Shown piece by piece: positions 42,378 to 51,225 of a DNA stretch of 64,000 nucleotides (position 1 is the stretch's first letter; every line of letters begins with the position of its first letter). The notes under the pieces are model-generated. The model saw only the letters and a program-made list of their open reading frames with translations, did no database searches and had not been told where the DNA came from. The stretch is from Paraburkholderia lycopersici (GTDB taxonomy: Bacteria; Pseudomonadota; Gammaproteobacteria; Burkholderiales; Burkholderiaceae). The DNA lies in assembly GCF_900096975.1 (NCBI RefSeq), contig NZ_FMYQ01000021.1, positions 1 to 64,000 on the forward strand, read 5' to 3'. The position numbers were made by a program, and so were the translations under genes.

Positions 42378-42393
42378 GTGTATGGATATACAG
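42378..42393 (+). promoter_or_regulatory. LexA-like operator upstream of the UvrD-type helicase gene
   Basis: GTGTATGGATATACAG matches 13 of 16 positions of CTGT-ATATATAT-ACAG, and its right half (ATATACAG, then TAT) is perfect to ACAG. A candidate promoter overlaps it: -35 TTGCCG (42365-42370), spacer 16 and -10 TATACA (42387-42392), so repression by LexA would be direct. Weaker than the site at 2355-2370 because the first base of the left half is G, not C. Confidence 0.55.
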
Positions 42394-42442
42394 TATGCGT
42401 CGCTCCTTGCGTTTCGCCACGTTCATCCGTCCTGCGCCTGCC

Positions 42443-44611
42443 GTGTCCACTGTTTCCGTCGCCGATTTTCCGTCCGCTCCCGCCGCCAACGAGGCGCACG
42501 CCGATGTGGCCAACGCCGTCTCAGCGTGGCTCGCGAAGCTCAACGATGCGCAGCGGGAGGCCGTCGAGCACGGCGGCGAAGCGGGCTACGCGCCTGGCTG
42601 CGCGTTGCCGGGGCCGCTGCTCGTGATCGCGGGTGCGGGGTCGGGCAAGACCAACACGCTCGCGCACCGCGTCGCGCATCTGATCGCGAACGGCGCCGAT
42701 CCGCATCGCATCCTGCTGCTCACGTTCTCGCGCCGCGCCGCACAGGAAATGACGCGCCGCGTGGCGCGCATCGCCGCCGGCGTGCCAGGCGTGGCCGTCA
42801 CGCTTGCCCAGGGGCTCACCTGGGCGGGGACGTTTCACGGCGTGGGCGCGCGGCTCCTGCGCGAATACGCCGATCACATCGGCCTCTCGCCGGCGTTCAC
42901 CATCAATGACCGCGAGGATTCCGCGGATCTCATGAACCTCGTGCGGCACGAACTCGGCTTTTCGGCGAAGGAGAAGCGCTTTCCGTCGAAATCGACGTGT
43001 CTCGCGATCTATTCGCGCGCGGTCAACACGGGCGAGCCGCTCGCGAACGTGCTCAACCGGTCGTTTTCGTGGTGCCTCGAATGGGAGCCGCAACTGCGCG
43101 TGCTGTTCGCCGCCTACGTGGACGCCAAGCAGAAGCAGAACGTGCTCGACTACGACGATCTGCTGCTCTATTGGGCGCACATGGCCGCCGAACCCGCCAT
43201 CGCCGCCGATCTCGCGGGCCGCTTCGACCACATCCTCGTCGACGAATACCAGGACACCAACCGCCTGCAGGCCTCGATCCTGCTCGCGCTCAAGCCCGAC
43301 GGCCGCGGCCTCACGGTGGTCGGCGACGACGCCCAGGCCATCTACTCGTTTCGCGGCGCGACGGTGCGCAACATTCTCGACTTCCCGGCGCAGTTCGATC
43401 CGCCCGCGCGCCAGGTCACGCTCGAGCGCAACTACCGGTCGACGGCGCCGATCCTCGCGGCCTCGAACGCCGTGATCGACGCCGCCACCGAGCGCTTCAC
43501 GAAGAACCTGTGGACCGATCGCGCTTCGCAGCAGCGCCCGCGCCTCGTCACGGTCGCCGACGAAGCCACGCAGGCGCGTTACGTCGTCGAGCAGATTCTC
43601 GAGGCGCGCGAGGCGGGCATGAAGCTCAAGCAACAAGCTGTGCTGTTTCGCGCGGCGCACCACAGCGCGACGCTCGAAATCGAGCTGGCGCGGCGCAACA
43701 TCCCGTTCGTGAAGTTCGGCGGACTGCGCTTTCTCGATGCCGCGCACGTGAAGGACGTGCTGGCGGTGCTGCGCTGGGCCGAGAATCCGCTCGACCGCGT
43801 GGCGGGCTTTCGCGTGACGCAGTTGCTGCCCGGTGTCGGGCCTGCCAACGCCGCGCGCCTGCTCGATCAGGTGGCCGCGTGCACGGGCGCGTATCGCGCC
43901 GCCGAGGCGCTCGCGGCCTTCGCGCCGCCGCCGCGCGCGGCCGAGGACTGGCCCGCGTTCGCCGCGCTCGTCGACAGCCTTTCCATGCGCGCGACGCCCT
44001 GGCCCGCCGAGTTCGAGCGCGTGCGGCGATGGTACGAGCCGCACCTCGAGCGCAATTACGAAGACGCCCAGGCGCGCCTTGCCGATCTGTTGCAGATGGA
44101 GAGCATTGCGAGCACCTATGCCTCGCGCGAGCGCTTTCTCACCGAGCTCACGCTCGATCCGCCCGATGCCACGAGCGCCGAATCCGCCGACCCGCTGCTC
44201 GACGAGGACTATCTGATCCTCTCGACGATCCATTCGGCGAAAGGGCAGGAGTGGCGCAATGTGTTCGTGCTCAACGGCGTGGACGGCTGCATTCCGTCCG
44301 ATCTCGGCGCGGGCAGCGACGAGGAACTGGAGGAGGAGCGGCGTCTGCTCTACGTGGCGATGACGCGCGCGAAGGAGGATCTGCACATCGTCGTGCCGCA
44401 GAGGTTTTATGTGCACAACCAGGCGGCGTCGGGCGACCGGCACGTGTGGGCGTCGCGCACGCGCTTCATCGGCGCGCCCATGCTGCCGCTGTTCGAATCG
44501 CGTGCATGGCCGCCTGCGTCCGTCGCAAGCGCGCCGAGCGCGGCGGGACTCGCCGCCGCCGCGCAGGCGAAGGTCGAGATCGCCGCGAAGCTCAGAAAAA
44601 TGTGGGACTAG
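42443..44611 (+). CDS. UvrD/Rep-type ATP-dependent DNA helicase (3'-5')
   Basis: 722-aa superfamily 1A helicase. Motif I is AGAGSGKTNTLA, motif II LVDEYQDTNRLQ, motif III DDAQAIYSFRGA, motif V ILSTIHSAKGQEW, motif VI LLYVAMTRAKEDL. Domain order matches UvrD, but length (about 720) and lack of the C-terminal UvrD extension suggest a related helicase of uncertain pathway. The start is uncertain: GTG 42443 fits downstream of the predicted promoter and LexA-like site; ATG 42395 abuts the operator and gives 16 more residues. SOS induction is inferred. Confidence 0.9.
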   Translation: MSTVSVADFPSAPAANEAHADVANAVSAWLAKLNDAQREAVEHGGEAGYAPGCALPGPLLVIAGAGSGKTNTLAHRVAHLIANGADPHRILLLTFSRRAAQEMTRRVARIAAGVPGVAVTLAQGLTWAGTFHGVGARLLREYADHIGLSPAFTINDREDSADLMNLVRHELGFSAKEKRFPSKSTCLAIYSRAVNTGEPLANVLNRSFSWCLEWEPQLRVLFAAYVDAKQKQNVLDYDDLLLYWAHMAAEPAIAADLAGRFDHILVDEYQDTNRLQASILLALKPDGRGLTVVGDDAQAIYSFRGATVRNILDFPAQFDPPARQVTLERNYRSTAPILAASNAVIDAATERFTKNLWTDRASQQRPRLVTVADEATQARYVVEQILEAREAGMKLKQQAVLFRAAHHSATLEIELARRNIPFVKFGGLRFLDAAHVKDVLAVLRWAENPLDRVAGFRVTQLLPGVGPANAARLLDQVAACTGAYRAAEALAAFAPPPRAAEDWPAFAALVDSLSMRATPWPAEFERVRRWYEPHLERNYEDAQARLADLLQMESIASTYASRERFLTELTLDPPDATSAESADPLLDEDYLILSTIHSAKGQEWRNVFVLNGVDGCIPSDLGAGSDEELEEERRLLYVAMTRAKEDLHIVVPQRFYVHNQAASGDRHVWASRTRFIGAPMLPLFESRAWPPASVASAPSAAGLAAAAQAKVEIAAKLRKMWD

Positions 44612-44638
44612 GGGGCCGCCTCGCCGGCGCGCCCGTGC

Positions 44639-45400
44639 TCAGTGCGACTGTCCGCGCGCCGTGGTGCGCGCAGGCGGCATGAAGAAGTTGCGCAGCCACG
44701 CGGCAAAGCGCGCGAATACGTCGTCGGGCTCCTCGACGAAGATCTCCGGCTTGAGCAGCCGCAAGTACTCCATGATCTGCTGCGCTTCCTGCTTCTGAAA
44801 CGCCCCGTGCGTGACGCCCATGCGCAGCAGCCCGCGCAGCTCGCCCAGACGCTCGCGCGCCGCGCTGCCGCTCGCCTGCTCGCAACCGATCTTCGCCTCA
44901 TACACCCGCTGGCGCAGCGATTCCGAGAGCCGCCATGCGGGTGTCTGCATCGATTCTTCGAGCGCCTGGATGTCCTGCACGCCCGACTTGATCTGCGCCG
45001 CGAGCGGGTCGACCAGCGAGTCGTCGCCCTGGGCCTCGCTGACGATGGCGGCCGCCCAGTCGCGGCACTGCTTGGACAGCTCGTCAGGCGTCCACTCCGG
45101 CCGCGACGCAAAGCCGAAGCCGAATTCGCCGGCCTGGCGCATGAGGATCGAGACGACCTCCGGGAATTCCTTGTCGAGCGTGCGCTTGGCCCACGCGTAC
45201 TGGCCGCCCTGCAGGAGCCGCTGGACGGCGTGCTCCGTGAGTGGCGTCATGTTGTCGAGCAGTTTTGCGCGCAGGTAGTCCTCGAACGACGGCGTGGCGA
45301 ACTGCGGGTCGAGCTTGAGCGAGACGCGCAGGAACGCGTCGAAGTCCTTGCGCAGCGACGCAAGCGTTTCTTCCTTCAGGTTGAGGGTGATCTGCCCCAT
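44639..45400 (-). CDS. Conserved hypothetical cytoplasmic protein
   Basis: 253-aa soluble protein with no signal peptide or membrane segment. Several regions look helical and moderately charged (LNLKEETLASLRKDFDAFLRVSLKLD; WAKRTLDKEFPEVVSILMRQAGEFGFG). No catalytic motif or family was recognised. ATG 45400 gives MGQITLNLKEETLASL; the longer frame has no ribosome site. It sits convergent with the helicase, 27 bp from its stop. Confidence 0.6.
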   Translation of the reverse strand: MGQITLNLKEETLASLRKDFDAFLRVSLKLDPQFATPSFEDYLRAKLLDNMTPLTEHAVQRLLQGGQYAWAKRTLDKEFPEVVSILMRQAGEFGFGFASRPEWTPDELSKQCRDWAAAIVSEAQGDDSLVDPLAAQIKSGVQDIQALEESMQTPAWRLSESLRQRVYEAKIGCEQASGSAARERLGELRGLLRMGVTHGAFQKQEAQQIMEYLRLLKPEIFVEEPDDVFARFAAWLRNFFMPPARTTARGQSH

Positions 45401-45533
45401 TGTGGTTGCCCCGGTGTAATCCTTGTCCCTTCTCGCGCGCTCTCGCCGTTCGAGCACTAGCCTGCCAGAGCAGGCCATGTCGGGTTTATCGGCGCGATGG
45501 GGCGAAACTTGAGCGCAAGCGGTGCCGGAGCCC

Positions 45534-45857
45534 TTAGCGCAGAACGACGCCTTGCCAGAGGAAGAACACGCCGAGCCCGACCGCGATGGTGAGAAGCGGC
45601 CGCTTCGTGAGCGCGCTGACGACAACGGCCGCGAGCGCGCCCACGAGCTGCGGGTTGCGCCAGGTGAGCTCGGCTCCCTGGCCGTGGGGCGAGACCGCCA
45701 TCGGCACGATGATGGCCGTCAGCACGGTGACGGGCACGAAGCCGAGCGCCGTGCGCACGAGCGGCGGGAACGCGAGCCGCTCGCCGAGCACGAACACGGC
45801 GGTGCGCACGAGCAAGGTGATGAACGCCATGCCGAGAATCAAGACGACGTAGTTCAT
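45534..45857 (-). CDS. azlD: AzlD-family branched-chain amino acid exporter subunit
   Basis: 107-aa membrane protein with about four helices: VVLILGMAFITLLVRTAVFVLG, VPVTVLTAIIVPMAVS and VGALAAVVVSALTKRPLLTIAVGLGVFFLW. It pairs with AzlC to export branched-chain or aromatic amino acids. ATG 45857 overlaps the upstream azlC stop by 4 bp, coupling translation. Confidence 0.9.
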   Translation of the reverse strand: MNYVVLILGMAFITLLVRTAVFVLGERLAFPPLVRTALGFVPVTVLTAIIVPMAVSPHGQGAELTWRNPQLVGALAAVVVSALTKRPLLTIAVGLGVFFLWQGVVLR

Positions 45858-46633
45858 CGGCCGGCTCCGGCGGTGCGTTGAACGGTGGGCGGCTTGCGGG
45901 GGCGCTCGCCTGCGGCGCGTGCGCCGCGCGGCGACCCGGGGCGCGACAGGACCACGCCGACCACGACGCCTGCGAGCACGGCGCCGAGCAGACCGAGCTT
46001 GTACGGCCAGCCCTGCCACAGGAAGGCGAGCACGCCCGCGGTGAAGGCGGCGGCGAGATAGCGCACCGCGACGAGTTGCGGCACGACGATGGCGATGAAG
46101 GTCGCGACCATCGCGAAGTCGAGGCCGAGCGACTGCAGGCCCGGAAACGCGGCGCCGAACAGCAGGCCGACCGCAGTCCAGAGCTGCCAGTTCAGATACA
46201 TCGACATCCCCGAGCCGAGGAAATGCCACGGCGAGACGTCGTCGCCGGGCGGATGGCGGCGAAAATGCGCCCAGGCGACGGCGAACACCTCGTCCGTGAG
46301 CATGGCGCCCAGCACGAGACGCCAGCGCAGCGGCAAATGCGAGACATAGGGCGCGAGCGTTGCGCTGTAGAGCACGTGGCGCAGGTTCACGATGAGCGTG
46401 GTGGCCCAGATGACGGCGAAGCTCGCGTGCGAGGCGATCAGACCGAGCGCGATGAACTGCGCGGAGCCCGCGAACACGGCGAGCGACATGAACTGGCCGT
46501 GCCAGAGCGAAAGCGGGCCCGAGGTGACGAGCGTGCCGAAGATCACGCCGAAGGGCGCGGCGCCGATCATCATGGGGATCGTGTCGCGCGCGCCGGCGAC
46601 GCATTCGGTAAAACGGTTGGGATGCGTGGTCAA
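45854..46633 (-). CDS. azlC: AzlC-family branched-chain amino acid exporter
   Basis: 259-aa polytopic inner-membrane protein; AzlC features are IPMMIGAAPFGVIFGTLVTSGPLSLW and NLRHVLYSATLAPYVSHLP. Two-component exporter with AzlD. The C-terminus carries an Arg/Pro-rich cytoplasmic tail (RGARAAGERPRKPPTVQ), longer than usual. Upstream lies an AraC-family regulator (46719-47609) on the same strand, a common arrangement for exporter control. Confidence 0.92.
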   Translation of the reverse strand: MTTHPNRFTECVAGARDTIPMMIGAAPFGVIFGTLVTSGPLSLWHGQFMSLAVFAGSAQFIALGLIASHASFAVIWATTLIVNLRHVLYSATLAPYVSHLPLRWRLVLGAMLTDEVFAVAWAHFRRHPPGDDVSPWHFLGSGMSMYLNWQLWTAVGLLFGAAFPGLQSLGLDFAMVATFIAIVVPQLVAVRYLAAAFTAGVLAFLWQGWPYKLGLLGAVLAGVVVGVVLSRPGSPRGARAAGERPRKPPTVQRTAGAGR

Positions 46634-46718
46634 ACTGTCCTCCTGATACAGGGGGACAGCATAGCGGGCGGAAGCGCGGGCGGCTTGTACGTTCTTGCGG
46701 CGTGCAGACGCGCGAATG

Positions 46719-47609
46719 TCAGGACGACTGCCAGCGTCCCGGCGGCACCCCGAACATGCGGCGAAAGTGCCGCGTGAAATGGCTTTGGTCGGTGAAGCCG
46801 CTCGCCGCGGCGACGTCGGCGACCGTGGCGCCTTCGCGCAACGGGCCGAGTGCGCGCTGCAGGCGCAACTGCGTGCGCCACGCGTGTGGCGGCAGGCCGG
46901 TCGCCTGCGTGAAGAGCCGCGTGGCGTGAAACGGCGAGAGTCCGACCGCCTGGGCGAGGTCGGCCACGCGCAGCGGCGCGCAGAGATCGGCGGCGAGCAG
47001 CGCCTTCATCGTTTCCACGCGCGGGTCGTTCGGGCCGTGCTTGAGCGCCGCCTCGCGCGTGCGGCCGTAACGCGTGAGCAGCGAGGCGAGCGCGTCGAGC
47101 AGCGCGCTTTCCACCGCAAGCCAGTCCGCGGGCAATGCGCTCGCCTTGCCCGCAGGCGTTTCGAGCGCGACTGCCGCGTGTCGCCGGTCGGTATCGGCTT
47201 CGAGCAGGCGGTGCGCGTGCGAGAGCCGGTGTGCGAGATCGAGATCGTGAATCACCTCGCTGTCGAACCACGGCAACGGCTGCGCGCGGCCGGCGATCTC
47301 GCTGGCGAGTCCGTGCAGGAAGTCGATCGGCACGTACATCACCCGATAGCTCCAGCCTTCGTCGGCGGCGCGCGAGCCCGTGTGCAACTCGCCCGGGTTG
47401 ATGACGGGCACGCTGCCCGTTTCGGCGACGTGCTGGGCGCCGCGGTAGCGATAGCGCTCCGCGCCGGCCTCGATCACGGGAATCGTGTACGCCTCGTGCC
47501 AGTGGGGTGCAAACGTGTGCTCGTTGTACGTGGCCGTGACGAGATCCGCGCCAGGGAGAAGCGGCGTGCGCCAGTAGCGGGCGCAATCGCGGAAACGGGA
47601 ATCGGCCAT
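46719..47609 (-). CDS. AraC-family transcriptional regulator
   Basis: 296-aa regulator. The N-terminal half is a cupin-type sensor domain (YNEHTFAPHWHEAYTIPVIEAGAERYRYRG); the C-terminal half has the two AraC helix-turn-helix units (VADLAQAVGLSPFHATRLFTQATG; VADVAAASGFTDQSHFTRHFRRMFG). It sits upstream of azlCD on the same strand, so it may control amino acid export. ATG 47609 gives MADSRFRDCARYW. Confidence 0.9.
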   Translation of the reverse strand: MADSRFRDCARYWRTPLLPGADLVTATYNEHTFAPHWHEAYTIPVIEAGAERYRYRGAQHVAETGSVPVINPGELHTGSRAADEGWSYRVMYVPIDFLHGLASEIAGRAQPLPWFDSEVIHDLDLAHRLSHAHRLLEADTDRRHAAVALETPAGKASALPADWLAVESALLDALASLLTRYGRTREAALKHGPNDPRVETMKALLAADLCAPLRVADLAQAVGLSPFHATRLFTQATGLPPHAWRTQLRLQRALGPLREGATVADVAAASGFTDQSHFTRHFRRMFGVPPGRWQSS

Positions 47610-47637
47610 GATGAAGGTCCTGCGGAAGAACCCCAGT

Positions 47638-48111
47638 TTAGCGCAGCGGAATCGTCGTGCCCGACGGCACCGGCACGGCCGTGACGCTGTTCTTCGCGCT
47701 GCCGCTCACGACGCGGTCGCTATAGGTCAGGTAGACGAGCGCGTTGCGCTTTGCGTCGACCACGCGCACGACGTGCAGTGTTTTGAAAAGGAAGGACATG
47801 CGCTCGTTGAAGACGTCGGCCTGCTGCCTGAGCGGCCCGGAAAACGAGATCGGCCCGACCTGGCGGCAGGCGATCGACGCTTCGGTGGGGTCCTCGGCAA
47901 TGCCCAGCGTACCCTTCACGCCGCCCGTGCGGGCGCGCGAGACGTAGCAGGTGACGCCTTGCACCTGCGGGTCGTCGTAGGCCTCGACGACGACCTTGTC
48001 CGAGCCGGTCACGCGAAAGTTGGTGTTCACGCTGCCGATCTGCTCGGCGTGGGCGGAGGCGCCGAGGCTCGCGCAGGCGAGAAGGGCGGCAAGGCGGCGA
48101 CTGGATTTCAT
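47638..48111 (-). CDS. creA: CreA family protein
   Basis: 157-aa exported protein of the CreA family (unknown function). A signal peptide (LAALLACASLGASAHA) precedes the conserved mature part: EQIGSVNTNFRVTGSDKVVVEAYDDPQVQGVTCYVSRARTGG. Two Cys (VTCYVSR and ASIACRQVG) may form a disulfide. ATG 48111 is preferred over the longer frame from 48264. It lies 28 bp upstream of the AraC gene on the same strand. Confidence 0.9.
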   Translation of the reverse strand: MKSSRRLAALLACASLGASAHAEQIGSVNTNFRVTGSDKVVVEAYDDPQVQGVTCYVSRARTGGVKGTLGIAEDPTEASIACRQVGPISFSGPLRQQADVFNERMSFLFKTLHVVRVVDAKRNALVYLTYSDRVVSGSAKNSVTAVPVPSGTTIPLR

Positions 48112-48247
48112 GCGGATTCCCGAGGATGACGAAGTGACATTATCGGGGAGGGCGGGGAACTCAGGGCAAGCTGCCGAAGCACGCCGATGCCTGAATCGCG
48201 GTCGGAGAGTGCTCACGGCGAGCGCAATACGCGTATCAAAAGAAAAA

Positions 48248-48272
48248 GGGGTTGCGTGCAACACGCAACCCC
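48248..48272 (-). terminator. Terminator of the second tRNA-Asn gene
   Basis: An 11-bp perfect stem (GGGGTTGCGTG / CACGCAACCCC) with a 3-nt loop. On the minus strand it is followed by TTTTTCTTTT, a canonical intrinsic terminator 10 bp after the tRNA. Confidence 0.9.
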
Positions 48273-48281
48273 TCGATATTT

Positions 48282-48357
48282 TGGCTCCCCGACCTGGGCT
48301 CGAACCAGGGACCTACGGATTAACAGTCCGGCGCTCTACCGACTGAGCTATCGGGGA
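48282..48357 (-). tRNA. tRNA-Asn (GTT), copy 2
   Basis: 76 nt including an encoded CCA. The minus strand folds as a cloverleaf: acceptor TCCCCGA/TCGGGGA, D arm with GTCGGTAGAGC, anticodon stem-loop CCGGACTGTTAATCCG with anticodon GTT, T arm with GGTTCGAGCCC. The sequence is identical to copy 1 at 48427-48502. Confidence 0.97.
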
Positions 48358-48390
48358 ACAGCAATACAGCGACAACGCTTTACGTCATAA

Positions 48391-48418
48391 AAAAGCCCGT
48401 TGTGATTAACGGGCTTTT
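48391..48418 (-). terminator. Terminator between the two tRNA-Asn genes
   Basis: An 11-bp perfect stem (AAAAGCCCGTT / AACGGGCTTTT) with a 6-nt loop. On the minus strand the stem is followed by TTTTTTATG, so it terminates the first tRNA transcript; copy 2 then needs readthrough or its own promoter. Confidence 0.85.
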
Positions 48419-48426
48419 GTGAATCT

Positions 48427-48502
48427 TGGCTCCCCGACCTGGGCTCGAACCAGGGACCTACGGATTAACAGTCCGGCGCTCTACCGACTGAGCTATCGGG
48501 GA
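48427..48502 (-). tRNA. tRNA-Asn (GTT), copy 1
   Basis: 76 nt including an encoded CCA, identical to copy 2. Anticodon GTT in CCGGACTGTTAATCCG. It is promoter-proximal, with a near-consensus σ70 promoter 22 bp upstream. Confidence 0.97.
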
Positions 48503-48523
48503 TCAACAAAAGCAGAGAACGAA

Positions 48524-48552
48524 ATTCTATGGGGTCCGGTGGGGGCTGTCAA
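48524..48552 (-). promoter_or_regulatory. σ70 promoter of the tRNA-Asn genes
   Basis: On the minus strand TTGACA (48547-48552), a 17-bp spacer and TAGAAT (48524-48529). This is a consensus -35 with a near-consensus -10; transcription should begin about 15 nt before the tRNA. Confidence 0.88.
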
Positions 48553-48627
48553 TACCCTGTCGCCATCTCGTCAGGGCAATTCGCTGCGCAAGAGATTATT
48601 CCGGCACGCGGCAACCCGGGCAAGCGG

Positions 48628-48951
48628 TTAGCGCGCGAGCAACGCGAGCTTGTCTTTCACGTCCTTGAATTCGTCGGCTTCGGGCAGCGGGGCCTTCGTC
48701 TTGGTGATGCTCGGCCAGCCCTTAGCCAGGTCGGCGTTCAGCGCGATGAACGCTTGCTGGTCGCCAGGGACGTCTTCTTCGGCGTAGATGGCGTTCACCG
48801 GGCACTCGGCCACGCACACGGCGCAGTCGATGCATTCGTCCGGATCGATCGCGAGGAAGTTGGGACCTTCGCGAAAGCAGTCCACCGGGCACACATCGAC
48901 GCAGTCGGTATAGCGGCACTTGATGCAGCTTTCGGTCACAACGTGAGTCAT
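48628..48951 (-). CDS. fdxA: Ferredoxin FdxA (7Fe-8S)
   Basis: 107-aa ferredoxin with two cluster motifs: CIKCRYTDCVDVCPVDCF (which binds the 3Fe-4S and part of the 4Fe-4S cluster) and CIDCAVCVAECPV. The C-terminal extension (ADLAKGWPSITKTKAPLPEADEF) is typical of the FdxA/Azotobacter ferredoxin I type. ATG 48951 follows AGGAGTTGCCTGA. It lies downstream of the divergent pncB control region. Confidence 0.96.
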   Translation of the reverse strand: MTHVVTESCIKCRYTDCVDVCPVDCFREGPNFLAIDPDECIDCAVCVAECPVNAIYAEEDVPGDQQAFIALNADLAKGWPSITKTKAPLPEADEFKDVKDKLALLAR

Positions 48952-49276
48952 TCAGGCAACTCCTGCAAGCTTTTTGTATCGGGGGATGGCGGTTTGCCAA
49001 AAACGGTATTGTAACTGATGAGGAATTACCCCAGCCAGACGCCCGCGCCGGTCCTTAGATCGTTTCGTGATTAGTTTATAAGATGGCGCGGCCCGCAACG
49101 ATTGCCCCTTGCGCGCAAGACGGCGTGCCGTCGGGCATGCGGCTCGCGCAGGCATTGGGGTAACATGGGGCACCGCTGGCGCTCGCGACCCAAAGCCGCC
49201 GCAAGGCCCGTATCCCGTGCCGCGTCGTGCTTCCCGCTTCGCGGGTGCTATCCGATTGCTGTCCGGCTGGCCCATC
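48952..49276. promoter_or_regulatory. Divergent control region of fdxA and pncB
   Basis: 325 bp without a convincing gene, although a frame runs open from 49109 into pncB. It includes an AT-rich part at 49057-49083 and a TAACAT at 49160-49165 that could be the pncB -10. No -35 pair meets a good standard, so no promoter is called. Confidence 0.35.
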
Positions 49277-50479
49277 ATGATCATTACTTCGCTGCTCGAT
49301 ACCGATCTCTACAAATTCACGATGATGCAGGTGGTGCTGCATCATTTCCCCGCGGCCAACGTGGAATACCGCTTCCGCTGCCGCACGCCGAACATCGATC
49401 TCGTGCCGTACGTCGACGAGATCCGCAGCGAGATCCACAAGCTCTGCAGGCTGCGCTTCGCGGAGCCCGAACTCGAGTACCTGCGCAAGATGCGCTTCAT
49501 CAAGAGCGATTTCGTCGACTTTCTCGCGCTCTTTCACCTGAACGAAAAGTACATCTCGGTCGCGCCGTCGCCGAAGGGCAACGGCGAGATCGACATCGAA
49601 ATCAAGGGACCGTGGCTGCACACGATTCTCTTCGAGATTCCGGTGCTCGCCATCGTCAACGAGGTCTACTTCCGCAATACGCAGCATCACCCGCAGTACG
49701 ACGAGGGCCGCGAGCGTCTGCGCCACAAGATCGAGCTGCTCGGCGCGAAACCCGCATTCGCCGACTGCAAGATCGCCGACTACGGCACGCGCCGCCGCTT
49801 CTCGAAGCGCTGGCACGAAGAGGTGATCCTCACGCTCAAGGACGATCTCGGCGAGCAGTTCGCGGGCACGAGCAACGTCTACTATGCGATGAAGCACAAC
49901 CTCACGCCGCTCGGCACGATGGCGCACGAGTATCTGCAGGCGTGCCAGGCGCTCGGGCCGCGCCTGCGCGACTCGCAGATCTACGGCTTCGAGATGTGGG
50001 CGAAGGAGTATCGCGGCGACCTCGGCATCGCGCTGTCCGACGTCTACGGCATGCAGGCCTTCCTGCGCGACTTCGACATGTACTTCTGCAAGCTCTTCGA
50101 CGGCGCGCGCCACGATTCGGGCGATCCGTTCGAATGGGGCGAGCGTCTGCTCAAGCACTACGAGGACAACCGCTGCGACCCGCGCACGAAGACCATGATC
50201 TTTTCCGACGCGCTCGACATTCCCAAGGTGCTACGCCTGTACGAGCGCTTCGGCGACCGCTGCCGGCTCGCATTCGGCGTGGGCACCAACCTCACCAACG
50301 ACCTCGGCTATCAGCCGCTGCAGATCGTCATCAAGATGGTCCGCTGCAATGGGCAGCCGGTCGCCAAGCTCTCCGATTCGCCGGGCAAGAACATGTGCGA
50401 CGACAAGGCGTATCTCGCCTATCTGCGCCAGGTGTTCGGCATCGAGCAGCCTGTGGAAGAAGAGAGCGCAGGCAAGTAA
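49277..50479 (+). CDS. pncB: Nicotinate phosphoribosyltransferase
   Basis: 400-aa NAD-salvage enzyme forming nicotinate mononucleotide from nicotinate and PRPP with ATP. Seen: SLLDTDLYKFTMMQVVLHHFP, EVYFRNTQHHP, the histidine/DYGTRRRFS active-site region, and FGVGTNLTNDLGY. ATG 49277 gives MIITSLLDTDLYKF, the family start. Full length. Confidence 0.96.
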   Translation: MIITSLLDTDLYKFTMMQVVLHHFPAANVEYRFRCRTPNIDLVPYVDEIRSEIHKLCRLRFAEPELEYLRKMRFIKSDFVDFLALFHLNEKYISVAPSPKGNGEIDIEIKGPWLHTILFEIPVLAIVNEVYFRNTQHHPQYDEGRERLRHKIELLGAKPAFADCKIADYGTRRRFSKRWHEEVILTLKDDLGEQFAGTSNVYYAMKHNLTPLGTMAHEYLQACQALGPRLRDSQIYGFEMWAKEYRGDLGIALSDVYGMQAFLRDFDMYFCKLFDGARHDSGDPFEWGERLLKHYEDNRCDPRTKTMIFSDALDIPKVLRLYERFGDRCRLAFGVGTNLTNDLGYQPLQIVIKMVRCNGQPVAKLSDSPGKNMCDDKAYLAYLRQVFGIEQPVEEESAGK

Positions 50480-50520
50480 GAACGCGCAAGACGCGCGCGA
50501 AGCGCAGGGCGGCGCGCCGG

Positions 50521-50526
50521 TATAAT
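50521..50526 (+). promoter_or_regulatory. -10 element upstream of lutC
   Basis: A perfect TATAAT flanked by GC-rich DNA, 36 bp before the lutC ATG. No clear -35 at 17 bp. Confidence 0.4.
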
Positions 50527-50562
50527 CGGCGCGTCGCTTTTCTTCATCTGACGAGGACGTTC

Positions 50563-51225
50563 ATGGACACGACGGCCGCCCGCCGCAGCATACTCGCGCG
50601 CATTCGCGCGGCGCAGGGACGCGAGGCCACGCCCGCGGCGCACGAGCGGCAAGCCGTTGCCGACTACCTCGCGCGCCATCCCGAAGGTCCGCGTCCGGCA
50701 CTCGAGGGCGATCTCGTCGCGCGCTTCGTGGGCGAGGCGCGCAAGATGTCGAGCACCGTCGCCGAAGTCGGGCTGCTCGCCGACGCACCCGCCGCCGCGC
50801 AACGCTACCTGGCGGAGCTCGGACTGCCGATGCAGGCTGTCGCGTGGCAAACGCTCGACGCGCTCGACTGGGCCGGCGCGGGCCTCGCGGTTCAATTCCG
50901 CAAGCCCGGGGACCGCGATCTCGTCGGCCTCACGGGCTGCTTTTGCGCCACGGCCGAGACCGGCACGCTGGTGTTGCTCTCCAGCCCGCAAACGTGGGCA
51001 TCGGGTGCGCTCTTGCCCGAGACGCACATTGCCGTCGTGCCCGCTTCGCGCATCGTCGCGGGCCACGAAGATGCCTTCGCGCTCATGCGCGCCGAACGCG
51101 GCGAGCTGCCGCGTGCGGTCAACTTCGTTTCCGGGCCCTCGCGTACGGGCGATATCGAGCAGACCATCATTCTCGGCGCGCACGGGCCGTATCGCGTGCA
51201 TGTGATCGTCGTGCATGGCGCGTGA
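50563..51225 (+). CDS. lutC: LutC/YkgG-family lactate utilisation protein
   Basis: 220-aa protein of the LUD/LutC family, part of the LutABC iron-sulfur lactate oxidation complex elsewhere. Seen: the LUD-domain motif GLTGCFCATAETGTLVLLSSPQ and PRAVNFVSGPSRTGDIEQTIILGAHGP. The partners lutA and lutB are not adjacent. ATG 50563 follows GACGAGGACGTTC. The stop overlaps the antiporter gene by 11 bp. Confidence 0.85.
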   Translation: MDTTAARRSILARIRAAQGREATPAAHERQAVADYLARHPEGPRPALEGDLVARFVGEARKMSSTVAEVGLLADAPAAAQRYLAELGLPMQAVAWQTLDALDWAGAGLAVQFRKPGDRDLVGLTGCFCATAETGTLVLLSSPQTWASGALLPETHIAVVPASRIVAGHEDAFALMRAERGELPRAVNFVSGPSRTGDIEQTIILGAHGPYRVHVIVVHGA

